A DNA stretch of 64,000 nucleotides from Dromiciops gliroides (GCF_019393635.1 NC_057861.1:456901330-456965329); one strand, 5' to 3'; counted from the first letter of the stretch, positions 10,845-23,293 are shown. Numbers and translations are program-made. The notes: a model not told the origin generated them from the sequence alone.

Positions 10845-12170
10845 ATTCAACAAATACTTTATTAAGCACCATTTATGTGCCCAGCATAAATGAAAACATA
10901 CAAATTTAGATAAGGCATTATCTTGGTTCTGGCAGAACTTATAATCTAATGGGGGTATATAATATATGCAAAGATGCAAAATAATGTGATAATTGCAGTA
11001 GAAAGGTCGAGTGAACTACTGGTTAGTTGAAGAACCCAGAAGGAAAATATAATATGAACTAGAGCACCAGAAAAAAATTCATGTAAGAAACAGATTTAAA
11101 TTACAATCAAATGATTATACAATCATAGATCTAGAAAAGGAAGGATTATCAGGGGCCATTATTTTAGAGATGACTGAGGCTCAAGGGATAAATGACTTGC
11201 CTTTGGTTACACAAATAGTAAATATCAGAGCCAGACTGGAACCTACTGACTTCATCCAGTGATCTACACCACTTGCCTCCTATTTTGGTTTTTAAAAGAA
11301 GAGGAAAAGGATATATTCAGTAGAGAAAGGGGATGAGGGAAGACATTCCAGGGATAATGAACATCATAAGCAACAATACAGACATGATGAAGCCCAGGGC
11401 TTGTTTGGGGAAAAGAATTTGTCTAGGCCAAGAGTACACAACTGGATAGTCATCATATGAATGTCAGTCAGCTGGAATTGAAAGCCAGCACCAGATTAGG
11501 GGGAAGCAGAAGGAACTTGAATGTCTAGCAAAAAGTGCTGTTTCACTCATAAGATATGAGCCAGACAGAGACACAGGGGTAGACTGAGACACAGACAGAG
11601 ATACATACTTAGATATGTGTTACTCTGGAAGTGATATAAAGGATATGTTAGGAAAAATAAAATAGAGGTGGAAAGGAAGACTTGGTAATTGATTGTAAAT
11701 GAGAGATGACAAGGCAAATAAGAACCATGATTATCAAACTTAGAATTGGTGAAAGTGGTGCCACTGAGAGAAATCTGAAGTGTGAAAGGGCAAGGTATAA
11801 AGGAAAAAATAACAAGCTTGGTCTTGAAAACTGAACTTGAGATGCCTGTGGAATATGTAGGTTAAAATGTCCTATAGGCAACTAGAGATATGGGGATCTG
11901 CTCTCTACTTTCAGAGAGAACAAAGAGCTGAGGGCTGAAACATAGGGAATACTATCTGAATCTGCAGAAAGAAGAGAAACCAAAGAAGGAGAGAGAAAAG
12001 ACAAAGAAGTAGAAGGAAACCTAGGGGAATGCAATGTCAGGAAGACAAGGATATAAAAGGTTGATCAACATTGTCAGATGCTAAAGATAATCAAGATTTT
12101 CATTGTTAGGTCATTAGGGTTCTTAGAGCAGTTTCTGCAGAGTGGTTGGGGGCAGAAACCAGACCACAAA
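10845..12170 (-). repeat. L2 LINE, antisense, with old SINE inside
   Basis: Starts with the reverse of the L2 3' end (TATTAAGCACCATTTATGTG). It continues through AAGACATTCCAGGGATAATG and GATGCCTGTGGAATATG, text that reverse-translates into the L2 reverse transcriptase. At 11,110-11,290 it contains a MIR-like fragment (TAGAGATGACTGAGGCTCAA). Highly diverged, no coding potential. Confidence 0.5.
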
Positions 12171-12661
12171 AGTAAAGATGAAAATGAATGGTAAGAAAAC
12201 TATTCTCATTAGCACATATAGGTAAGTGTTATGTAACCAAAAGCATTCATTTCAAACTATAAAGTACTATTAGGAAAAAAGTGATCTCAAATCAACTGAA
12301 AAAGAAATAATATTCAGCCAACAAATGCCTCCTGTAGCATGGCTGGGGAAAAGTCAATGGCATATTCAAAATGGAAATGACATAATAATCAAACAATTAA
12401 AGAAAACTGAAGTGAAAATGTAATCTATCCAACAGTTGGGGAGTTGCAGGAATTGGCAGAAAAAGCAAGTGAGAACATATTAATGTTTCTATATTAATAC
12501 AAGAAGGATTTAAAAAAAAAAAAAGATGGATGGCTTGGAATGCCTGACAAAATGAGGACTCATGTTAGAAACTTGACAGGATAATAGCCAGTAAGTCAAG
12601 ACTGACTAAGGACAAGCAGACTGCAACAGAAGGTTCAGCATAAAACAGTAAGAGAATTTTT

Positions 12662-13310
12662 CTTTTAAATCAATCAATAAACATAAAAGCACCTATCATG
12701 TGTCAGAAACTGTACTAAGACCCAAAATACAAAGACAAATGATAAAGAGTTTCTTTCCTCAATTAGTTTACATTCTATTGAAATAAGCATGTACATACAT
12801 AGGCATATAAAAAATAGAGATCAGGTGAATGGTGAGAAGGGCATCAGAAGTTTGGGAAATCAGGAAAAGTCTCAAGTGAAAGATGGAACTTGAGCTGAGT
12901 TTAAAAGGAAATCAGGGATTCTAAGAGGAGGAAATGAGGGAGTTAGAGGATGGCCACTCATTGGAATACTATGCATGAGTCACAATAAGGCCAGTATGGC
13001 TGGACTATAGATTGTATGACTGAGAGGCTGGAGAGATAAAAAGGGGTCAGGTTATGAAGGAATGCCAAATGCAGAGTTTAATAAATTCTTCTAGAGATAA
13101 GAGGGAGTCACTGAAGTTTATTGAAAAGAGGAGTGGCATGGTCAGATCCTGACTTTAGGAAAATCACTCTAGAACCAATATAGAAGACAGACTGAAGTGA
13201 AGACGTGGATCACGGAGGCCAATAAAAAGATAAATGTTACAGTCCAGGTCAGAAGTTATGAAGGCCTGAAATATAATTGTGGCTACATGAGTGGAGAGAC
13301 AAGGACAGAC
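12662..13310 (-). repeat. L2 LINE 3' half, antisense
   Basis: Reads in reverse L2 order: TATCATGTGTCAGAAACTGT, GGGAGTCACTGAAGTTTATT, GAGTGGCATGGTCAGATCC, ATCACTCTAGAACCAATA. Confidence 0.65.
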
Positions 13311-13559
13311 AGAAAAGATCCATGGAGAATCCCAAACTTATATAAGTAAATTCTCAAAAATAAGCAATTAAAATTGGTAGGACAGGAAAGCTTCAGACAA
13401 AAGAGCTTTTTATGTTTTGGACTAGATTACCTCTGAAGACCCTTTCAACTCAGAAATTTTGTGATTCTTAGAAGAATAAATGGAATCTAAACTATTCTCA
13501 CTATCTTATGAATGAATCAGTGAAACAAAGCTCTATTAACATATTAAAAGAAATTCTAT

Positions 13560-15470
13560 ATTTTCCAGCCAAGATGACTGCATGATGAGGGGGCAGACAG
13601 CTGTGCTACCTTATACCTAATTCCATTGAAAACCTAAAAAATGATACCAGACCAAATAATAAAAAATCCAAAGAATCCAATAAGACTCTGTAGTCAGTGA
13701 TTTTTTTTCCAACCCAGAAGTGCACAAAAATTCAGCCATAAGCCCATAAACAATCAGAAAGAGGGCCAGCAAAACAAATGTCCCCACTCAGGCAAACCAG
13801 ATAGTAGCTTCACAGTAGATATCTATAGTCTGCAAAGCATGAGCTGGTAAATCTTTAAAAAATTACTCTCTTAAAAAAAAATACACAGTCTAGATAATAA
13901 ACAAAACAATAAATCAAGCCCTGATTTATAGTGTTTGCCAATTCCTGAGGTGTAAATGCTTACACTGAAAATTTGCTGCGAACTGGTTCAAGCTGGCTCC
14001 AGCACACCCCTGCCTGCAAGAGTCTGTTATCTAGACACAGTAAGAGCAGAGGGCTCACCCCCAAAAAAGACCAGAGTGAGTAGAAAATTACTAGAAACCT
14101 TAGGAGCCACCAAGAACAGAGTAACCAATGTGAGTATGTCAGCACTTGCATTGGAACACCCCAGGTTTCCAAGGTTCTTACTATTCTACCTTCCCTAAGA
14201 ATACCATATAGGACCCAGAATACCTAGTACTCAAACTCAAAAGTGGATGACGATGGGAGGATTTAAGAATGAAGGGGAGGGCAGGATCTCTGCTGATAAA
14301 TAAGTCAGAACAGATATCTAAGGTACACAGGGCAACACCAAGGGTAGAACACTGCACCTAAAAGGAGAAAAGAGGACAGACAGAACTGGCCATGGCACAG
14401 TTCTCCAATTCAAGAACTAAGACTGGAAAAATGAGTAAACCAAAGAAACAATCACCACTATAACAATTGCAGAGATTCAAAGGAAGGAAAAATGAATTTT
14501 CCGCAAGGACTATATGAATACCTAAGAAAAATGAAACAAGATTTTTTTTTTTAGTGAGGCAATTGGGGTTAAGTGACTTGCCGAGGTTCACACAGCTAGT
14601 AAGTGTTAAGTGTCTGAGGCCAGATTTGAACTCAGGTACTCCTGACTCCAGGGCCGGTGCTCTATCCGCTGAGCCACCTAGCTGCCCCACAAGATTTTTT
14701 TTAATGAAATAAATGTTCTAGAGGAAAGAAATGGAAAGAAAATAAATACCTTAAAACAAGAAATGGTAAGCCTTACTGAAGTAACAAACTCCCTGAAAAT
14801 GATAACAGACCAAAGAGAAATCAATGGCTCCATGCCACAGCATGCCTTATGCAAACAAAATCAAGAGGAAGGAAGGAAGAGAGGGGAAGAGAGAAAAATG
14901 AAAGGTATATGCTATCTAACCCAACAGACCTGGAAGTCATATCAAGGAAAAATAATCATCAGACTCCCTAAGATTCATGATTTCTTTAAAAAGCCTATAC
15001 ATTATATTTCAAGAAACCATAAAGGAAAATTGTCCAAACCCTATTTTAATCGGAAGTAAAAGTAAAGATGGAAAAAATCCACATATCACCTCCTAAACAG
15101 AACACAAAAAGTAAAGTGTCAAAAATGTTATAGCCTAAATCCAGAGCTTCCATGTAAAAGAAAAAATATATATATTGCCAGAAGTCAGGGGGAAAAAAAG
15201 AGTCCAAGTACCAGATGAAGATCACACAAGACCTAGAAGCTTCAACTTTCAATGAGAGGAAAGCCTGGAATACAATATTCTAAAAGGCAAAATATATGGA
15301 CTGACCACCAAGGAAAAACTTAGCCTGCAAAGCAAGTAAAATCCCATAGGGTGAAAAATGAACTTTTAATGGAATACAGAACTCACAAGCATTCCTGATA
15401 AAAAGGGCAGAACTGAGTACGAATTTGAAAATGTAAATACATAACAGTTGTTTGAGCAAAAAGAAGAGGC
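13560..15470 (+). repeat. HAL1/L1-type element, 5' region and decayed ORF1
   Basis: Begins CCAGCCAAGATGACTGCATG, like the 5' end of marsupial L1/HAL1 elements. After an untranslated stretch, an ORF1 relic runs from about 14,430: MSKPKKQS-like start, then TWKSYQGKIIIRLPKIHDF, then the segment around GAAGATCACACAAGACCTAG and AAGCATTCCTGATAAAAAGG that encodes the ORF1 C-terminal part. Frameshifts and stops are frequent. No ORF2 text follows, which fits a half-L1 (HAL1). It is split by the SINE at 14,541. Confidence 0.65.
14541..14688 (-). repeat. WSINE1-type SINE, class A
   Basis: Reverse-oriented full copy inside the HAL1-like element, flanked by ACAAGATTTTTTTT duplications at about 14,536 and 14,689. 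The 110-codon minus-strand frame covering it is translated SINE. Confidence 0.92.
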
Positions 15471-15545
15471 TATATAATGATGAAAGGCTAACATTCTAAT
15501 TAGATAGAAGAAATGAATGCCTCTTCAGAACCTTTATGTCTTCAT

Positions 15546-15790
15546 AGGCAGCTAGGTGGCAGTGTACAGTGCTAAACCCAGAAGGAGGAAAACAAGTTCA
15601 AATCCTGCCTCAGAAACCTACTAAGTATGTGATATGAGTAAATCATTTAACTGTCTATTTCAGTTGCCTCATCTGTAAAGGGAATAATAATAGTACTTAC
15701 CTCCCAGGATTGCTATGAGGGTAAAATTAGATATTTTTTTAAATGCTTTATAAACCTTAGAGCACTATATAAATGCTCTTATTTTGTTTT
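15546..15790 (+). repeat. Old tRNA-head SINE with MIR-type tail
   Basis: Starts GGCAGCTAGGTGGCAGTG but continues into the CORE/MIR tail TTGCCTCATCTGTAAAGGGA and AGAGCACTATATAAATGCTC. It is therefore an older, longer SINE related to WSINE1 only by its head. Confidence 0.6.
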
Positions 15791-15793
15791 GTT

Positions 15794-15926
15794 TTAGGGA
15801 GGCAATTGGGGTTAAATAACTTGCCCAGTGTCACACGGCTAGTAAGTGTCTAGAGCTAGATTTGAACTCTGGTCCTCCTGACTCCAGGGCCAGTGCTGGA
15901 TCCACTATGCCATCTAGCTATCCCAA
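15794..15926 (-). repeat. WSINE1-type SINE, class A
   Basis: Reads GGAGGCAATTGGGGTTAAAT..AGTAAGTGTC..CTCCAGGGCCAGTGC in reverse orientation. More diverged than the other copies. Confidence 0.85.
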
Positions 15927-15931
15927 TGATC

Positions 15932-15983
<52 letters not shown>
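15932..15983. repeat. (TTA)n microsatellite
   Basis: About 17 uninterrupted ATT units abutting the head end of the reverse SINE. Confidence 0.97.
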
Positions 15984-15989
15984 TTACTG

Positions 15990-16600
15990 TTATTATTCAA
16001 TGGGTAATGAGACAGTTAAATAAGAAAAAATAAGAACCCAAGGGTGGATTGGTTCTAAGAGTTTTAACAGGGAAGGGATGTTTTTTTAATTTTAAAGAGA
16101 AGGAATGGTAAATGGAATATACTAGAGTAGAAAGGGGAAAGGACATAGATCTTACTATTTTTCATAACTGGGTACATGAAAAGAATATTCAGCAAATATT
16201 TGATGGGATTGGGAGGAGTGGGCATCCAACGAATCTCACTCTTATCTGAATTGGACCAGGAAAAGTAGGGATTACAACAATGTAAATGGAAAAAAATAGT
16301 AAAATGAAACTGAACACTGTATAATCAGAATAATCTATATGACCCCCAGAAAAGATATGAGATTTGTATCACCTTCTTTTGGGTAGAAAGGTGGAAGACA
16401 ATGGGTGTGAAATGTTGTTTATGCTGTTACACCTGGTTGTTGTCTGCTGGTGTGGCCCAATTGTTTGTTTTATATTGTGGGTTTTTTAGATCTGCTTGAA
16501 GAAAAAGGTCATTGGGAGGAGAAAGGGAAATACTGCATTTGAAAATCAATGTGATATAAGAGAAAAGGTACTTTTAAAAATTCTAAAAAGAAAAATAATG
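15990..16600 (+). repeat. Probable HAL1 3' UTR
   Basis: Purine-rich stretches (GGTAAATGGAATATACTAGA, GAAAGGGGAAAGGACATAG) and the later TGAAATGTTGTTTATGCTG resemble the HAL1 3' untranslated region. It follows the ORF1 relic in the same orientation after two SINE insertions. Identification is from memory of the family. Confidence 0.35.
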
Positions 16601-16609
16601 TATAAGAAA

Positions 16610-17046
16610 AAGCATATAAAATAAGGATTTCTTCTGGTCCCTGTCCACATGACCATTTCCTTAAACAAAGGTGATACAGGCTAGTGAGATTAGGTGCCTC
16701 ACTCAGGGGAGAACGTAGTAGACAAAATCTCTAACCAAATATGTATGACCTCAGGCCTGATTCTGAGCTTCTACCATACCAACTCCCTTGCTTAGACTTC
16801 TCTTACCCACTTACGATTCTATAATTGGGATACTCAAAAGACAGCTGAAGTGTATTTACCCCAGAATGGAAAATTCACACCGATTTGTTTAAATATAAAA
16901 TCCTACAGTCCCCTAATATCTGTGGGTTATCCAGAATTACTGGCTAGGATTCAGCTTCCAGCTTCACTATCCCAAATAAAGCTAATGTGGGAATTTTACA
17001 TGGCAGAGAGGAGGGGCACACGTGTCTTCCTGTACATTTCTGATAT
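16610..17046. other. No recognisable feature
   Basis: Unique-looking intron DNA. The 73-codon frame at 16,850 runs into the next SINE and has no support. Confidence 0.4.
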
Positions 17047-17059
17047 AAATGAGTATGTC

Positions 17060-17209
17060 GCGGGCAGCTAAATGGCACAGTGGATAAAGCACTGGCCTTG
17101 AATTCAGGAGGACCTGAGTTCAAATCCAGCCTCAGACACTTGACACTTAACTAGCTGTGTGACCCTGGGCAAGTCACTTAACCCTCATTGCCCTGGAAAA
17201 AAAAAAAAG
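17060..17209 (+). repeat. WSINE1-type SINE, class B
   Basis: Head GGGCAGCTAAATGGCACAG, tail CCCTCATTGCCCTGG plus A. Perfect 13-bp duplication aaatgagtatgtc at 17,047-17,059 and 17,210-17,222. Confidence 0.95.
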
Positions 17210-17379
17210 AAATGAGTATGTCCACATGGTTTATACAGTAATCAGAAAACCCTGTGATAAGAATGATTTAGTGTGAGGCTTTGTGTGCTGTAAAACCCCA
17301 TACCTAACAAAGAGGAGAACTGATTGTGTGTTATTTGCATTCTAGGAAGGAGAATAATGAGAATAATAAATAGCTAACA

Positions 17380-17605
17380 AACATATAGTGCTTACTATGT
17401 GCCAGGCACTCTGCTTTACAATTATTATCCCATTTGATCCTCATAACAACCCTGGGAGGTAGGTACTATTATTATCCCCATTTTACAGATGAGGAAACTG
17501 TGACTTGATCACAGTCACACAGCTATTAAGTGTCTGTGGCCACATTTGAACTCCGGTCTTCCTGACTCCAGAAACAGAGCTCAGTGCACTATGGTGCCAC
17601 CTCGA
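17380..17605 (-). repeat. MIR, antisense, well preserved
   Basis: GTGCTTACTATGTGCCAGG, ATTTGATCCTCATAACAACC, CCCCATTTTACAGATGAGG and ACACAGCTATTAAGTGTCTG give almost the whole element in reverse. Confidence 0.75.
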
Positions 17606-17764
17606 TGCCTATTTGAACAGAAAAAATGCTCTTCAATAGCTCTCAATCCTTAACCCCTCAATGGCTCCAACCACTTATACACTTGAATATTCATTTAAAA
17701 GAAAAAAACAAAACCACACATACACACACACTCACAAAGATCCAAGTAATAGAAAAAATTTTAG

Positions 17765-18110
17765 ACTGGGAAACAAAAACCTAAATTAAAATCCCAATTC
17801 TGTCCCAAACTAGGTAGACAACTTCAGGACAAATTACTTAACTTCTGTGGGGACTCAATTTCCTCATCCTTAAAATAAAGGGAATTGGGGGCAGCCAGGT
17901 GGTACAGTGGCTAGAGCACTGGCCCTGAAGTCAGGAGGACCTGAGTTCAAATCCAGCCTCAGACACTTGACACTTACTAGCTGTGTGACCCTGGGCAAGT
18001 CACTTAACCCCAATTGCCTCACCAAAAAAAAAAAAATTTAAAATAAATAAAGGGAATTGGACTGGGTGATCTCTAATTTCTTTCCAGCTATATGACTCTC
18101 AGAGCTACAA
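17765..18110 (+). repeat. MIR-class SINE split by a WSINE1
   Basis: The left part ends CAATTTCCTCATCCTTAAA and the right part resumes GGACTGGGTGATCTCTAATT. The WSINE1 at 17,889 sits between them, so the MIR is older. Confidence 0.65.
17889..18045 (+). repeat. WSINE1-type SINE, class A
   Basis: Perfect 15-bp duplication aataaagggaattgg at 17,874-17,888 and 18,046-18,060, the target being MIR sequence. Confidence 0.95.
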
Positions 18111-18149
18111 AAATAAAAGCAGAAGGTAGAAAGATGAGGAGGTGAGGGA

Positions 18150-18196
18150 ATACACATACACACACATATGCATATACAAACATATATACACACACA
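18150..18196. repeat. CA/TA-rich low-complexity tract
   Basis: Imperfect ACACAT/ATATAC repeats. A short G11 run lies farther right at about 18,567-18,577. Confidence 0.8.
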
Positions 18197-18199
18197 ATG

Positions 18200-18750
18200 C
18201 CTCTACCTTTTTGATTTTAAGACATTTCTTTTCTATTTTAATGTATATAAGTTTAGCAATCATCACTAAAAGTATTCATTACTGTGGAAACAGATTCAGA
18301 ATAGAGTCTAAGTTAAAGAGGATCACCTGTCAACCGTAGAGCCCCGCTCATAATCCTGTTTTCAAATAACACTGAAATGATCACCAAGTCCCACAACATT
18401 GCAGAGCCTCCCAAAAGGTTTCTATAAGCACTCAAAGGAATCTGGCCTGACCATTCAGATGGAAAAGAACAAATGGATTAAGAATTTCTATTGCTCAGAT
18501 TACAAAATGCAGTTGAGCTTGACCACCAGTATATGTATCAAGTGTGTCCATCTGTAGAATCTGTATGGGGGGGGGGGTGAGAGAAAGACAGAGAGAGAGA
18601 ATATAGTACTTAGGGAATATGAATTGAGTCCAGAATTGAATAAACGGAAGGGAAGACCCCTCCCTGCCAAACTTCTCATGTAAGCAAATGCTCAACTTTT
18701 TAATACAAAATTCTACCAAAAATGGAATATAAAACTCTCTGAATTAACAC
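18200..18750. other. No recognisable feature
   Basis: Single-copy-looking sequence apart from the G run and an adjacent GA-rich patch. Confidence 0.4.
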
Positions 18751-18754
18751 TGAC

Positions 18755-19045
18755 AATCACACAGAAGGCAATGGAGAGGTACATGGCATAGGCAAATAGG
18801 CTGCAACATATAACCAATGAGGAATGTCTTCAATGAAGAACAGAAATAAAGGATGTCATCAAGAAATTCTATAATGAGAAGAGATCAAGATGACAGCTGA
18901 GCCAGAATGCTCCATGGGTAAACTGAGGATGTCAGGAAAAAAAATTACTGAATACTACTAGCATGCTGAGTAGACCCCCTGTCTTGAACTTATGGGATGA
19001 TATGGACAAAAGTAGTAAAGGACAGGCAGAGACAGTTATGTTATA
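18755..19045 (+). repeat. RTE-clade LINE, reverse-transcriptase C-terminal relic
   Basis: AAGGCAATGGAGAGGTACAT, AACCAATGAGGAATGTCTTC, GGATGTCATCAAGAAATTCT and the end AAGGACAGGCAGAGACAG follow the 3' end of RTE/BovB-type ORF2 as I recall it. Frameshifted and dead. Confidence 0.5.
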
Positions 19046-19189
19046 ATCTACATCATTAGAGGAAACTTTCCAATATTTATGATGTTAGATCTATTTAAGT
19101 ATTTTCATTTCCAACAAAATTTCATTACAACAAAACAATCTAGAAATTAAATAGCACTAAGGCCTACTTACACCACTCACTGCTCAAAG

Positions 19190-19530
19190 ATCTGCTCTCT
19201 AAATCCAAGCATCTCAGATTGGCTCTCCACAATCTAACTAAAGTCTACCAACTCAGTTCCCCTAACATACACACTATACATTAATCAAGCAAGACTAATT
19301 ACTGTTACTTAAATACATCCACTTGACCTTGGAATGTCCTCCTCCCCTTCTCTACCTATTAACATCCTGCAGATCCTCCTTTACGATTTTCAGTTCAAAC
19401 AGCACGACTTCTACCAAGCCTTTCAGATGAAAGTGCTCCCTCCTTTCCCTGATTTCAAAATATTTTGTACTCCCTCTTCTGTACTGGAATTTGTATTGGA
19501 TTTATCTATGTACATGAGAGACAGTGAGGT
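19190..19530 (+). repeat. L2 3' region
   Basis: CTTGGAATGTCCTCCTCCCC, GATCCTCCTTTACGATTTTC and TACCAAGCCTTTCAGATGAA match the L2 segment just before the terminal block. The 66-codon frame is incidental. Confidence 0.6.
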
Positions 19531-19534
19531 GTGA

Positions 19535-19740
19535 TAGAAATATCACTGGATCTAACATCAGATAATATATGTTATTCTAAGAATGCAGAGAGAGAAAAAG
19601 TGTAAATATGAGTTTGAAACCATGCTCTGCTGCTTATTACCTGTGAGAATGTGTAAAAATTCTTGACTTCAGCTTCCTAATACACATGACCTGCACTGTG
19701 ATCTCTAAGATCCAACTTTAAATCTATTATCCTATGATTT
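19535..19740 (+). repeat. Degraded MIR-class SINE
   Basis: TATCACTGGATCTAACATCA, CCATGCTCTGCTGCTTATTA and TCTCTAAGATCCAACTTTAA retain MIR order. Confidence 0.45.
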
Positions 19741-20029
19741 TTTTTTATCTGTCTTTCCTTTCCCTTCTTCTGCTCTTCCTATCCTGGAAAGACCAGAACC
19801 CATCCCAGTTATTTGAAGGCTCAACTGCTCAACCAGCTTAGAGGAGATGCTAATCAACAACTCTATTTCTTCTAGTGTGATTGAAGATTGGCCCTGTCTC
19901 TACTTATTCCAGACCTCTATAAATCTGATCTCCTGATAGAAACCAAAGACAGTACTTGTTATCTATCCTATGGAACCCTTAGCATATCTGGGTCTTTCTA
20001 TCCACCCTGTAGCTGAACTTTATTTTATA

Positions 20030-20290
20030 TGCCATTTCTCCAATTAAAGTGTTTTCCTTGAAAAACTATCTACTTTTATGTGTATTCCCAGCATTTAGCA
20101 TAGTACTTAACACACAGTAAGTTTAGTGAATGCTTTTTCATTCATTCATTCAACCATCATCCACACTGGACAAGTAAGCTCCTTTGGGGCAAAAGACAAT
20201 GTCATATTTATATTTATAACTCCCCCCAATCCTAGCACAGAGCATTGCACATAGAAAAAGATTACTAAATGTTTGTTGATGAATGAATGT
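20030..20290 (+). repeat. Two L2 3' ends in tandem
   Basis: TAGTACTTAACACACAGTAA followed by ATTCATTCATTC is one end. AAGCTCCTTTGGGGCAAAAG through TAAATGTTTGTTGATGAATG is a second, better preserved one. Confidence 0.55.
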
Positions 20291-20294
20291 TTTT

Positions 20295-20940
20295 CACCAT
20301 AAAGGAATTTTATCTACAATACAGCTATTGAATAGAACACCTCACCCAGTAATCAGACCCATCTGAAAACATAAAACATGATTAGTTATGATACACTGAT
20401 TTCCAAAGCTAACAAGCACATGGCTGTTTATTTCTTCCCAGGTAAAAAGACTATAGTTTAAGTAAGCTGAAATCCATCAAATATCTGGCCTATAGTCTCA
20501 CGAAGAAAAGATTAGTAAGCTTTTCCACTCAATTATGCATTTTTCTGTCACAAATAACTGCCACACACAGGACAAGTAAGCCAGTCTACGAGAAGCAACA
20601 AGGCATCCTTGAGGAAGACGAAACAGGCAGCTTGTGCCAGACAACTCAAACCAGCATCACAATATTGAACACCATGTCCCTTCAAACCCTAGAGGAGATA
20701 TCCCAAAATCCTGAACCTAAGAGCATTTGGTAACTTTCTTTTTAAATGGACCTTAGCACCTAGTTATCAAAATTAATTAGCTGTTTCTTCTCTCTTGAGA
20801 CCCAAGAAGCCTAGCTCCTGGAGGAAGGTAGAAAGATGTAGTAATAACCTTTAAAAAAAAATAAGGCAGATATGACTATGGGGAAAAGGAATATAACCAA
20901 TCCTCATGCTACCCCAACCTAAACCATCTAAGTAGCATGT
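20295..20940. other. No recognisable feature
   Basis: Unique-looking intron DNA of average composition. Nothing supportable. Confidence 0.45.
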
Positions 20941-20955
20941 TAAAATTGTAGAGGA

Positions 20956-21130
20956 GGGGGCAGCTAGGTAGTGCAATGGATAAAGCACTGGCCCTGGATT
21001 CAGGAGGACCTGAGTTCAAATACAGCCTCAGACACTTGATACTTGCTAGCTGTGTGACCCTGGACAAGTCACTTAACCCTCATTGCCCCGCAAAAAAAAA
21101 AAAAATTTAATTTAAATAAAATAAATAAAA
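20956..21130 (+). repeat. WSINE1-type SINE, class B
   Basis: Perfect 15-bp duplication taaaattgtagagga at 20,941-20,955 and 21,131-21,145. The A tail has picked up T and become TAAA-rich. Confidence 0.95.
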
Positions 21131-21249
21131 TAAAATTGTAGAGGAACAGCTACTCCAACAGCTAAGTCTTACCAAGGAGGAAATTAAGACCCCAAGGAGG
21201 GTAGTGGCCTGCCCACGATCATATAAAAAACACTAATACTACTAGATTT

Positions 21250-21410
21250 CACAGTTTCAACAGAATGTCAGAGCTGGACAGATCCTTAGAGATCACGTTG
21301 ATTAACACCCTCCTTTTAGTCAGAAAAAAAACAGTAAGAGAAGGAGCTAGAACCCAATTCTCTTGATTTCCAGTCCGATGTTCTTTCAGCCAGATTGTTC
21401 ACATTTGGTC
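21250..21410 (-). repeat. MIR-type fragment, antisense
   Basis: AGAATGTCAGAGCTGGACAG, ATCCTTAGAGATCACGTTG and CTTGATTTCCAGTCCGATG match the common antisense CORE-SINE arrangement. Confidence 0.45.
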
Positions 21411-21759
21411 TTCCTCAAGCACTTCTACAGCAAAATCAATTATCTAAACAAAAGCTATTGATTCAGGGGGAAAAAAATCTTTTCAGCAAGTATCTTTGAG
21501 TAACTTTACTGTTTTGTTTTAAGGAAGGGTTCTATGATAGGGAAATAAAAATTGATAGCAATATTTTAAAACAGAGCATCTATAAACATTTCCCTAAATA
21601 TAAATATTTTAATTATACAACTTAGATAATTATATTTATTTAAATAAATTATTTAAAAATTTTAAATGCTCAAAATTGCTAATAAGTATAAATTAAAATC
21701 TCTGATATATAGTCTCATACTCATTAAATGAATAAAATATTTAAAGAAATATTTAATGA

Positions 21760-22130
21760 TGACTATGATGCACAAAAACATCATGGTGATACATTTTAGA
21801 AAACAATATGGAATTATGTAAGAAAAGTCACAAAACTGTTCATCACCTGTGACCCAGTAATCCTACTACCAGATTTATACCCCAAGCAGGTTACTGACAT
21901 AAGATCTATCTAAAAAATATGCATAGTGGCACTACTTCTAAAATAAAAAGTCTGAAACAAATCAAAATATACAATGATTGGGAAATGATAAATGAACATA
22001 AATGGAATAGTACTGCACCATAGAAAATGACAAATATGTAAAATGATGAAGAATGAACAAAGTAGAACAAAAGAAAAATTACTACAACTATATAAATAAA
22101 AATCACTTCAAATGGCAAAAAAACTCAGAT
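21760..22130 (+). repeat. L1 3' region, degraded
   Basis: CATCACCTGTGACCCAGTAA, GATTGGGAAATGATAAATG, ATGGAATAGTACTGCACCAT and AAAATGATGAAGAATGAACA follow the L1 3' end. The minus-strand 70-codon frame is a shadow. Confidence 0.65.
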
Positions 22131-22389
22131 CAAAAACCTGAGACAACATTGTTACTAACATATAATACAACATATACCTGTCCTTTTTAAAAGCAAAGAA
22201 AACTTATAACACATAAGGTTGTATAACAGATCAGTCAAACGTATACTTTTATGCTGTTTTCCTTCTTTGGCATACTATACATTGAAGTGGATTTAATTTG
22301 TATGTTGGAGTTAGTGGTAGGAGCAATATCTCACCAAGGCTTTGCCCCACGCAGGTTAAGCTAGTTTTTCCTTAAAAGGTATTGAACCT

Positions 22390-22523
22390 GGGGGCAGCTT
22401 GTTGGCACAGTGGATAAAGCACTAGCCCTGGATTCAGGAGGACCTGAATTCCAATCTGACCTTGACACTAGCTGTGTGACCCTGGGCAAATCACTTAACC
22501 CTCACTGCCCCACCAAAAAAAAA
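22390..22523 (+). repeat. WSINE1-type SINE, class B
   Basis: Has a short deletion before CTAGCTGTGTGACC. Near-perfect duplications AAAAGGTATTGAA and AAAAGGTGTTGAA. Confidence 0.92.
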
Positions 22524-23030
22524 GGTGTTGAAACTGTAGTTGAGATTTAACTGGTTCAAGGGACTAAGGCTTCTTGGTTTCCTGGGCACAATAAACTACA
22601 AGGTGTTCGCCTCAGTTCTGATTCTTGAATGGCAGACGAACTTGAAGCTTGGGGGTTCCACTCAAGTAAATCAATGTGGGGTCCTGGATGACTATACTTA
22701 AATCTCCTTCTGTTAACTGTCAAGAGTTTTAGGGAGTATTTCATTTCATTCCAGTATCAAACCAACCTGATCAACCCTGACCTAACAACAAGGTTTTATA
22801 TGATAGGTAAAAACAAAATTCTCAATTTAAAAAACTTACGGTTGCAAAATTTTATAAGAGGGAATTATAGCAAAATCCAGTCATTAGGCAGAAAAGGCCC
22901 AGTAAAATCAATAACCCAGAGCAAGCCTTGAGCCAAATTAAAAATATACCTAATGAAGAAATCCAAATAAAAAAGACCAAGACCTGCTAACTGCCAGAGT
23001 AAAAGAGGCTATAATTCAATTTACCTTAAC
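22524..23030. other. No recognisable feature
   Basis: Unique-looking sequence. Minus-strand 62-codon frame without support. Confidence 0.4.
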
Positions 23031-23034
23031 AGGA

Positions 23035-23145
23035 TTTTAAGATACCAAGCACTATGACAGGTGCTAGGAATAAAAAGATGAAAATTAATAGTGATTGCCC
23101 TCAAAGAGCATACATAGTACAGAGGGGATCAAGATAGACTCAGTT
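23035..23145 (-). repeat. L2 3' end, antisense
   Basis: CCAAGCACTATGACAGGTGC and GCCCTCAAAGAGCATACAT. The next L2 piece, beyond the SINE, is in the opposite orientation. Confidence 0.5.
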
Positions 23146-23293
23146 GGGGCAGCTAGGTGACCCAGTGGAGAGAGCACCAGCCCTGGAGTCAGGAGTACCT
23201 GAGTTCAAATCCAGCCTCAGACACTCGGCACTTACTAGCTGTGTGACCCTGGGCAAGTCACTTAACCCTCATTGCCCTGCAAAAAATAAAAAA
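23146..23293 (+). repeat. WSINE1-type SINE, mosaic
   Basis: Tail is class B (CCCTCATTGCCCTGC), but the body carries the class-A states AGAGCACC and CCTGGAGTCAGGAGTACC. No clear duplication found. Confidence 0.9.
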